From Terriglobales bacterium (GTDB taxonomy: Bacteria > Acidobacteriota > Terriglobia > Terriglobales > Acidobacteriaceae): a stretch of DNA of 38,750 nucleotides. A model generated the notes under the pieces. It ran no database searches. It was not told where the DNA came from and saw only the letters and a program-made list of their open reading frames with translations. Of this stretch, positions 33,351 to 38,750 are shown piece after piece (positions within the stretch are counted from its first letter, which is position 1; every line of letters starts with the position of its first letter). The position numbers and the translations under genes were made by a program. The stretch spans positions 1 to 38,750 of the forward strand of contig DASTZZ010000085.1 in NCBI GenBank assembly GCA_035764005.1, in the 5' to 3' direction.

Positions 33351-33758
33351 TCAGCGGTCCTTCAGCCGAAATACGAACTTTAATCCTGACCAGACATCGT
33401 CCACCGCACAAACCTTCACATCTACCAGGCCTGCCTTGAGTCCCAGCTCACGCACTATGTTTTCGTCGAGATCAGTCTTGACGCCGGACGTTTTCTTGGG
33501 CCAGGAGATCCAGGCAATGCCATCGGGCTTCAGCGCGCTTTTCAGTTTGGGAAAATTGCGCGCCAAATCATTGCGGCTGGTCGTGAACAGATGTAGGAAA
33601 TCAAGATTTGTGCCGAGCTTTGCGACGAGCTGGAACTCTCCCGCCTTTTGCAATTCCGGTTCGTAGCCGTCCGGATTGCCGGAAAACCAGACTCTGTCGC
33701 CCGCTTGGATCCCAAGCTTCTTATACAAAGGTGTACCGGAATATCCAGCCGTCTTCAT
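33351..33758 (-). CDS. DUF3052-family protein
   Basis: A 135-residue cytoplasmic protein. The start GYSGTPLYKKLGI and the later LKPDGIAWISWPKKTSGVKTD match DUF3052 proteins, small single-domain proteins common in bacteria with no known role. DLDENIVRELGLKAGLVDVKV forms the C-terminal part. GGAGAG lies before the ATG at 33758; the frame extends 12 residues further without a site. It is divergent from the SET-domain gene, 69 bases apart. Confidence 0.78.
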   Translation of the reverse strand: MKTAGYSGTPLYKKLGIQAGDRVWFSGNPDGYEPELQKAGEFQLVAKLGTNLDFLHLFTTSRNDLARNFPKLKSALKPDGIAWISWPKKTSGVKTDLDENIVRELGLKAGLVDVKVCAVDDVWSGLKFVFRLKDR

Positions 33759-33784
33759 CGGTGCTCTCCGGAACGTGCGTTCGC

Positions 33785-33790
33785 TATACT
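33785..33790 (+). promoter_or_regulatory. Possible -10 hexamer of the SET-domain gene
   Basis: TATACT in the divergent spacer, 37 bases before the SET gene ATG. There is no recognisable -35 and no extended TG, so support is modest. Confidence 0.35.
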
Positions 33791-33827
33791 GCAATTTTCA
33801 GGCTCTTAGCGCAAGCACAGATTCCAT

Positions 33828-34295
33828 ATGACGCTCATCATCCGTTCGTCAGACATTCACGCCGCTGGCTGCTACACGACATCGCCGATTCGCAAAGGTT
33901 CACTCGTGGTGGAATACACCGGCCCACGTATCTCGCCGGAGAAGGCCGACGACATCTACGATGGCCGTTCCACAACCTACCTCTTCGGGCTCCGCAACGG
34001 TAAACAGGTCATCGACGGCCACGGGACCGCGATGTTCATCAATCATTCCTGCGATCCCAACTGCGAGACCGATGAGATCGGCGGCCGCGTTTGGATTATC
34101 GCGCTTCGCGACATCAAAGCCGGCGAGGAACTCACCTACGACTACAAACTGTATGACGGAGCAGAAGACGATCCCGCGCCATGCTCCTGCGGATCGGCAA
34201 GATGCCGTGGCACCATGTACTCCGAAGAGGAGATTGCGCGGCAGAATAGGCTGAAAGCTACCGGCAAGTCAGCTAGTTGGAGAGCCTCGGTTTAG
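33828..34295 (+). CDS. SET-domain protein-lysine methyltransferase
   Basis: A 155-residue protein made of one SET domain and a post-SET segment. Motifs are VVEYTGPRIS, FINHSCDPNCE (the pseudoknot and S-adenosylmethionine site), AGEELTYDYKLYD (with the catalytic Tyr), and CSCGSARCRG (a CxCxxxxC post-SET zinc site). SET enzymes transfer methyl groups to protein lysines; in bacteria they are scattered and their targets are mostly unknown. All catalytic residues appear intact. No signal peptide, so cytoplasmic. Its neighbour downstream is a secreted protein with a lysine-rich tail, but there is no direct evidence that it is a substrate. Confidence 0.9.
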   Translation: MTLIIRSSDIHAAGCYTTSPIRKGSLVVEYTGPRISPEKADDIYDGRSTTYLFGLRNGKQVIDGHGTAMFINHSCDPNCETDEIGGRVWIIALRDIKAGEELTYDYKLYDGAEDDPAPCSCGSARCRGTMYSEEEIARQNRLKATGKSASWRASV

Positions 34296-34365
34296 AAATG
34301 CGGGCTGTCAACTGCTGTGATTTTTCAGGGCATCCAATCAATTGATTCACTAAGGAGGGAAGCCC

Positions 34366-34683
34366 GTGAACAGATTGATGGCGATGCTCTTCTCTGTTGC
34401 GCTACTCGGATCATTGGGTGCGGCACAGACTCCGGGAGGCGGAAATGGAAGTGGGCAGGGATCTTCGGGTGCCAGCCAGAATTCCTCATCAACCAACGAT
34501 CTCACCGCGAGCGGCGGTGGTGCCCTCAAAGCAACCGGTTCGAGCGGTGGCTCCCATTCGAGTGCTAACAGTACGAAATCTAGTAGTGCGGGCAAGAAGC
34601 GCCACACAAAACATCGAAAGAGCGCCTCCAGCAGTTCGAAGTCAACGGGAGCGACGGCAGCTGGCACGGCGAAACCGAAATAG
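34366..34683 (+). CDS. Secreted low-complexity Ser/Gly/Lys-rich protein
   Basis: A 105-residue protein. The first 20 residues (MNRLMAMLFSVALLGSLGAA) form a Sec signal peptide. The rest is low complexity: a Gly/Ser/Asn stretch, then a basic tail with KKRHTKHRKS and TAAGTAKPK. It has no recognisable domain. The GTG start has AAGGAGGG about 6 bases upstream, a strong site, which supports a real gene. It converges with the penicillin-acylase-family gene. It may be a cell-surface or polymer-binding protein; the basic tail resembles histone H1-type tails only in composition. Confidence 0.65.
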   Translation: MNRLMAMLFSVALLGSLGAAQTPGGGNGSGQGSSGASQNSSSTNDLTASGGGALKATGSSGGSHSSANSTKSSSAGKKRHTKHRKSASSSSKSTGATAAGTAKPK

Positions 34684-34720
34684 TTGAAACAGGGTCCGCA
34701 AAGTCCCCGCGGGCACCTTC

Positions 34721-37156
34721 TTACTTCGGCTGCAAGGTAAGCCGGTGCTCGGCGGCGGCATTCACTGCCGCTTCCGTAAATGGGAACTGAAAGCTGGAGT
34801 CGTTGTACCAGGCGGAGAACTGATCCTTGTAATGGGGACTAAGCAGATGCCCTGACTGACCGATGACGATGTTCAGCGTCGAATGATCAAAGTTCGCGAA
34901 GTCGACAGTCAGACGTTCGGAAGGGCCAAAATCGCTTCCCACTTGTTTCACCGTGCTGCCACTGCCCGACTGCCAATGTGATCCTGTGCCGCTGAAGTAT
35001 TTCAGAATGGGAATCGCTCCAAAGATTGGATGCTGAACCTCGACCGGAAACTGCTTACCCCAGTACCAGCGTCGCAGATCTTTTGGCGCGCGATGTGAAT
35101 CGACAGCCTTCTGCACCGCCGCCACGAGCACATCATCGAATGAGCTGTACCCCTGTGGCAGCCATCGCGGAAAATGGTGCGTAACGATATTTTCCAACGC
35201 GGGCCCAGAGAGTCCCCAGTCGTAGTCGATGTAATCATCTCCCAATTTGGGAACGAGAAGCAGCCGCATCAGGTTGCGCCGGCTCCAGTAGGCGATGGAC
35301 GCGGCTGCGCTGTTTTTATCCATGCGTCCGTCCCATCCGCGCATGATCTCCCCGGCCTGATGCACGCGAGGGGAGACGTTCTTGCTGTGGTCGATCGCAT
35401 AAACGAAGCGGTCACAGAAGAAGCGCTCCAGCTCCGATGTAACGTCGGTCTGGATGAAAAGCATGTCTGCGGCGCTGAACTCGTCAGCACCCCTGAGCAG
35501 GTGAAGGATGCGCGCCGTGCGATAGGGCGCCCACCAAATATTGGCCAACAAATGTCGATATCCATCCGGCGTGATGCGGCCGTTGGCGGTTGCGAGAATT
35601 CCCGAAGGTGGATCGTAAACACTCGGAAGCTGATCGAAGGGGACGTAGCCGATCCAGTCGTGTGCGGCATCCGCACCGGATTGCGGCAGCAGACCATCTC
35701 CAGATGCCCGAATCGGAATTTTGCCGGTCGCCTGATAACCGATATGTCCATTGACGTCGGCGTAGACGGCGTTCTGCGCCGGCGAGGCAAACTTCGATAA
35801 TGCAGCACGAAATTCCTGCCAATTACGCGCCGAGTTCACTTCCAGGAATGGACTCGTGATGATGGCGGGATCGTAAATGGTCCACTGCAGAGCGAGTTGC
35901 CGGGTCTCCCCCTTGAGTATCGGCGTAATGATCGGACCGTGCCGAGTGACGATCACGTCAAAGACATCGTCAGCGTGACCTTTAACGTGAATAACCTCGT
36001 GCACCTTCTGCGCCGTCTGCCAGCCCTGGGGAGTGGCGACATTGCCGCCGTTGTCGAATTGCTCGATAAAAAGATCCTGCACATCCGGACCAAGATTGGT
36101 GAATCCCCAGGCAATGCGTCGGTTATGGCCGGAAATTACGAAGGGCAAACCCGGCAACGTGACTCCAGCTACATCGAAGTCCTGGCCATCGCCCTTGGTG
36201 AGATGAGCTTCGTACCAGAGATCGGGAATGGAGTGTGCAAGATGCATGTCGTTCGAGAGCAGAGGCCGTCCGCTGATGGTGTGCTCTCCCGACACGACCC
36301 AATCATTCGAACCCGGCACGCACTCCTCGCATATTGATGGCTGAAATAGAGCGAGCACCGAAGAAGTCTGCGTCGGAACGCGATCTTCTTCCTCCCCGTC
36401 GCTAGAATCGTTCTTCGGCGCAGTTTGCTCTTCAAGCGACCGCTTTGCCTGCTGCGCGGGAGGAAGATCGCGCCATGAAGTCGAGGGATACAGATCGGCA
36501 ATCTCTTGCGCATTCAAGTGGCGGATCACAGCCTCGCGCTTGAGCTCCAGCGGATACTGGGTGTTGAGCATCTGGCTCATATTTGCGCCCAGCAGCATGG
36601 AATCGGTTACCGTCCAGGGAGCGGGCGAGTAGCGCAGCAGACGAAACTCGAGCGGCAGCCGACCTCGCGTGCGCTCGACAAACGCATTCACGCCCTTCGC
36701 ATAGACCTCGAGATAGTGCCGCTGCTGCGGATCAAGCGCGTCGGCGGCTCGCTGACATGACTCGCGAAACTGCAGGTAACGCTGCTGCCGATCGTGCTTC
36801 ACCAACGCCGGACCGAAGATCTCGGCGAGATCCCCGGCGGCATAACGGCGGGTGACATCCATTTGCCACAGTCGGTCCTGCGCCGTAACAAATCCCTGAG
36901 CATAAAACAGGTCATCGAGAGAGGCTGCGCGAATGTGCGGCACACCAAGTTTGTCGCGAATAACTGTGACCGGACCGGAAAGCCCATTCAGGACGATGCT
37001 GCCGTCCAACTGTGGCAGCTCGTGTCGAGCAATCGAGTAAACGTATCCGGCGACAGCGCCAACGGCAAGAATAATGAGGGTCAATGCCGCCGCAATCCAA
37101 CGCAGAACTAGCTTCCGGTTGCTGGTACGAGGAGGTGCGAGGGTCGCAGTGGCCAT
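34721..37156 (-). CDS. Penicillin acylase family protein (N-terminal nucleophile amidohydrolase)
   Basis: An 811-residue enzyme with one N-terminal membrane helix (about residues 19-43), so the enzyme faces the periplasm. The alpha part has VTVIRDKLGVPHIRAAS, DLFYAQGFVTAQDRLWQMD and RYAAGDLAEIFG. The autoprocessing site is in PGSNDWVVSGEHT, with the Ser (about residue 283) as the N-terminal nucleophile of the beta chain. LLSNDMHLAHSIPDLWYEAHL, shown here in its visible part, and RRIAWGFTNLGPDVQDLF follow. The end has LTVDFANFDHSTLNIVIGQSGHLLSPHYKDQ. Family members cleave amides such as beta-lactam side chains or acyl-homoserine lactones; substrate is not predictable here. The linker near residue 245-270 is unusually acidic. 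Confidence 0.92.
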   Translation of the reverse strand: MATATLAPPRTSNRKLVLRWIAAALTLIILAVGAVAGYVYSIARHELPQLDGSIVLNGLSGPVTVIRDKLGVPHIRAASLDDLFYAQGFVTAQDRLWQMDVTRRYAAGDLAEIFGPALVKHDRQQRYLQFRESCQRAADALDPQQRHYLEVYAKGVNAFVERTRGRLPLEFRLLRYSPAPWTVTDSMLLGANMSQMLNTQYPLELKREAVIRHLNAQEIADLYPSTSWRDLPPAQQAKRSLEEQTAPKNDSSDGEEEDRVPTQTSSVLALFQPSICEECVPGSNDWVVSGEHTISGRPLLSNDMHLAHSIPDLWYEAHLTKGDGQDFDVAGVTLPGLPFVISGHNRRIAWGFTNLGPDVQDLFIEQFDNGGNVATPQGWQTAQKVHEVIHVKGHADDVFDVIVTRHGPIITPILKGETRQLALQWTIYDPAIITSPFLEVNSARNWQEFRAALSKFASPAQNAVYADVNGHIGYQATGKIPIRASGDGLLPQSGADAAHDWIGYVPFDQLPSVYDPPSGILATANGRITPDGYRHLLANIWWAPYRTARILHLLRGADEFSAADMLFIQTDVTSELERFFCDRFVYAIDHSKNVSPRVHQAGEIMRGWDGRMDKNSAAASIAYWSRRNLMRLLLVPKLGDDYIDYDWGLSGPALENIVTHHFPRWLPQGYSSFDDVLVAAVQKAVDSHRAPKDLRRWYWGKQFPVEVQHPIFGAIPILKYFSGTGSHWQSGSGSTVKQVGSDFGPSERLTVDFANFDHSTLNIVIGQSGHLLSPHYKDQFSAWYNDSSFQFPFTEAAVNAAAEHRLTLQPK

Positions 37157-37211
37157 GCATCTCTGATTCTACCGAACCTGTGTTTCACCACGGAGACACG
37201 GAGACCTACGC

Positions 37212-37384
37212 CATGTCATTCCGAACCGCGTGCTCTTCGCGGTGAGGAATCCCTACGGATTGCGATGGAGTCGAAGCAAGACGAGTATCTTTCGCCAAGA
37301 TATTCGGGGATCTCTAGTCGCCCTGTGCAGAATTCGGTCGGTAGGGATTCCTGACGCCAAACACCAGCGGCTCGGAATGACATG
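37212..37384. repeat. Dispersed repeat, copy B, with perfect 13-bp terminal inverted repeats
   Basis: CATGTCATTCCGA at 37212-37224 and its complement TCGGAATGACATG at 37372-37384. Inside is a second pair, AGGAATCCCTAC (37245-37256) and GTAGGGATTCCT (37341-37352). It matches the architecture of the copy at 8965-9062. It lies just upstream of the fur-family gene. To its left at 37187-37205, CACGGAGACACGGAGAC resembles another common intergenic repeat. Confidence 0.78.
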
Positions 37385-37414
37385 GCGACACACCCTGCGT
37401 GGTGAAAACCCCAG

Positions 37415-37423
37415 TGTTATGCT
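37415..37423 (+). promoter_or_regulatory. Extended -10 promoter of the Fur-family gene
   Basis: TGT followed by TATGCT. Initiation near 37430 would leave only about 8 bases before the ATG, and no ribosome-binding site is visible, so the mRNA may be nearly leaderless. Confidence 0.45.
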
Positions 37424-37437
37424 AAAAACGCCCTGAA

Positions 37438-37932
37438 ATGCTGCAAAAACGCATCGATGATCCGATCTCGATCTCGCAGGAATGGCTGCGCGAGGCGCAG
37501 TATCGCTTTCAGCAGCATCTCAAACGCGTCGGCCTGAAATGGACCGAGCAGCGCGACACCATCCTCCTCACCTTTCTTGAAACTCACGAGCACCTCTCCA
37601 TCGAGCAGCTTCATCAGCTCGTACGCAAGCGCGATCCGCGAATCGGCGTGACCACCGTCTATCGCACGCTCAAGCTGCTCGCCGAGTGCGGACTCGCGAG
37701 CGAAGTTGCCTTTCACGACGGCGTTGCGCGTTACGAGCATCAGCACAACCGCCGCAGCCATCACCACATGGTTTGCACATCGTGCGGAGGATCAGTCGAG
37801 TTCTTTTCTCCTGAAGTCGATCGCCTGGAAAAAGAGATCGGGCGCAAGCACCACTACGAAACTACGCGCCACACCTTCCAGATCTACGGCATGTGCGAGG
37901 ATTGCCGGAAAAGTGGCAGACGCGTAGTTTAG
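37438..37932 (+). CDS. Fur-family metal- or peroxide-responsive transcriptional regulator
   Basis: A 164-residue Fur-family repressor. The winged helix spans about residues 25-95: LKWTEQRDTILLTFL, HLSIEQLHQLVRKRDPRIG and TTVYRTLKLLAECGL. The metal-binding and dimerisation part has HHHMVCTSCG and MCEDCRKSG, two CxxC pairs for the structural zinc, plus ARYEHQHNRRSHHH with His ligands. Whether it senses iron, zinc or peroxide cannot be settled by eye. No Shine-Dalgarno sequence precedes the ATG. Its stop overlaps the stop of the convergent gene by four bases. Confidence 0.9.
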   Translation: MLQKRIDDPISISQEWLREAQYRFQQHLKRVGLKWTEQRDTILLTFLETHEHLSIEQLHQLVRKRDPRIGVTTVYRTLKLLAECGLASEVAFHDGVARYEHQHNRRSHHHMVCTSCGGSVEFFSPEVDRLEKEIGRKHHYETTRHTFQIYGMCEDCRKSGRRVV

Positions 37933-38360
37933 TTCGTCGGCTTCAACGTGATGGAGGACTCGACATGACTGGGTTGGCCGGTCCAGTCGTAGATGTAGCC
38001 CAGCGTGACAACATCACCTTCCAGGCCGTCCCGGAAAGCGAAGACAGAAGCATGAGGCCCGAAGCTCGCATGAGCCAGGGCCTGCGCCGCCTTCAGCGTG
38101 TAGAAGGCGCGAATCGCCGACATTGTCCAACGTCTGTGTTCGGGAAAATGCACGTAACCGTTCGCATCAGTGAGCTGATCCTCTTCGTGTGAGGTGTCCT
38201 CGACCGAATAGTTTTGGAAGTTCAGCCGAACCGTTACATTTTGCAGAGGCTTTCCCGACACATCGCAGACTTTCACCTTCCAATCTGGTGATGCCAGATA
38301 GCGTTGAGGAATGAGGCACGCGAGAAGCACGACGGCGCACGTTTTGCCCAACTTCCGCAT
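37929..38360 (-). CDS. Secreted protein with a carboxypeptidase-regulatory-like (Ig-type) domain
   Basis: A 143-residue protein with a signal peptide from the ATG at 38360 (MRKLGKTCAVVLLACLIP, likely cleavage near YLAS). The segment WKVKVCDVSGKPLQNVTVRL followed by TDANGYVHFPE is the strand pattern of carboxypeptidase-regulatory-like beta-sandwich domains. An alpha-helical C-terminal part follows (AIRAFYTLKAAQALAHASF). Function unknown. The longer frame to 38543 has no signal at its N-terminus and is not preferred. It ends tail-to-tail with the Fur-family gene. Confidence 0.65.
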   Translation of the reverse strand: MRKLGKTCAVVLLACLIPQRYLASPDWKVKVCDVSGKPLQNVTVRLNFQNYSVEDTSHEEDQLTDANGYVHFPEHRRWTMSAIRAFYTLKAAQALAHASFGPHASVFAFRDGLEGDVVTLGYIYDWTGQPSHVESSITLKPTN

Positions 38361-38499
38361 CTGGATGAATCTGCATCTTACAACGCTGCTTGAATCCCCC
38401 TTACCTCGCATGGCAAGATGATTAGCTTTGCTCCATCGGCCCGGACGAGTACGGTTCCGGTGGATAGGGCAGCCTAAGGGACAAACCACAGGAGCTGAA

Positions 38500-38750
38500 T
38501 TGAGGGTCCGGGTCTTTTTCCACGACAAGTGTTTTGACGGCACTGCTTCTGCGGCCCTCTTCTCGCGCTTCTACGCCGAGCGCATACGCGACAATGTCCA
38601 ATTCGAGTACTGCGGACTCCTGCATCGCGCCGGCTCATTGTTCAACGAAGCGGACTTCACCGGCGACGAGAACGCCATCGTCGACTTCAAGTACTCGCCG
38701 TCGCCAAAGATCACCTGGTGGTTCGACCATCACCAGAGCGCCTTCCTCAC
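38500..38750 (+). CDS. DHH-type phosphoesterase, N-terminal part (runs off window)
   Basis: The first 83 codons of a gene cut by the right edge. Starting from the TTG at 38500, which has GGAG six bases upstream, the protein reads [20 protein letters not shown], resembling the first Asp/His-containing motif of DHH phosphoesterases. Later come [18 protein letters not shown] and FDHHQSAFL, the latter with the DHH signature itself. DHH proteins hydrolyse phosphodiesters such as nano-RNA or cyclic dinucleotides, using two metals. Which subgroup this belongs to cannot be decided from the fragment. Confidence 0.72.
   Translation, partial: MRVRVFFHDKCFDGTASAALFSRFYAERIRDNVQFEYCGLLHRAGSLFNEADFTGDENAIVDFKYSPSPKITWWFDHHQSAFL

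Overview
The window looks like a chromosomal stretch of a soil Acidobacteriota, probably class Terriglobia. This rests on gene content seen by eye: a MacB/FtsX-type orphan permease of the kind abundant in that phylum, a DUF4382/DUF5666 lipoprotein, an Ig-repeat phosphoesterase lipoprotein, a short PheT without the tRNA-binding domain, and moderately GC-rich coding sequence. I see no tRNA, rRNA, CRISPR array, prophage or complete insertion sequence. Most genes are ordinary housekeeping or stress genes. The unusual material lies mostly in the intergenic DNA and in a few gene neighbourhoods.

Layout. 1-5.2 kb: 3' end of a permease, then three exported proteins (DUF4382 lipoprotein, small cysteine-containing secreted protein, phosphoesterase lipoprotein). 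5.2-7.1 kb: an RNA-metabolism cluster of cold-shock protein with a long 5' leader, an RNA polymerase omega-like protein, and a DEAD-box helicase. 7.3-12.4 kb: the translation cluster infC-rpmI-rplT-pheS-pheT. infC appears to start at AUC, and every gene junction is enlarged by inverted or dispersed repeats. 13-15 kb: a c-di-GMP operon of two PilZ-type proteins and a membrane diguanylate cyclase. 15.1-18.3 kb (minus strand): murB, msrP and msrQ plus a small zinc-ribbon protein. 18.4-19.6 kb: bacilliredoxin and a stand-alone recombinase-domain protein. 19.7-22.5 kb (minus): a four-gene operon of two LiaI/LiaF-like membrane proteins with a LytS/LytTR two-component system. 22.7-26.3 kb: an AAA+ (MoxR-like) / nucleotidyltransferase / VWA cassette. 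26.5-28 kb: fetAB iron exporter. 28-30 kb: divergent amine oxidase and NAD(P)-binding reductase. 30.1-32.7 kb (minus): a molybdate operon, HTH-Mop regulator then modA-modB-modC. 32.8-34.7 kb: msrA, a DUF3052 protein, a SET-domain methyltransferase and a secreted Ser/Lys-rich protein. 34.7-38.75 kb: a penicillin-acylase-family enzyme, a Fur-family regulator, a secreted protein, and the start of a DHH-type phosphoesterase.

How the genes fit together (inference). Oxidative damage and metals recur: MsrPQ and MsrA repair methionine sulfoxide, bacilliredoxin handles thiols, FetAB exports iron, a Fur-family protein senses metal or peroxide, and the Mod operon supplies molybdate, which MsrP needs as cofactor metal. 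Translation and cold response form the second theme, c-di-GMP and envelope sensing the third.

The least explained items are: the AAA+/nucleotidyltransferase/VWA cassette, whose VWA gene seems to carry conserved coding sequence upstream of its first ATG; the intergenic inverted arms built of 7-8 bp units; two copies of a dispersed repeat with CATTCCGA/TCGGAATG ends; and the SET-domain gene beside a lysine/serine-tailed secreted protein. Extended -10 promoters (TGN followed by a TATAAT-like hexamer) precede csp, infC, rpmI and fur. All functional calls come from reading motifs; no database search was run.
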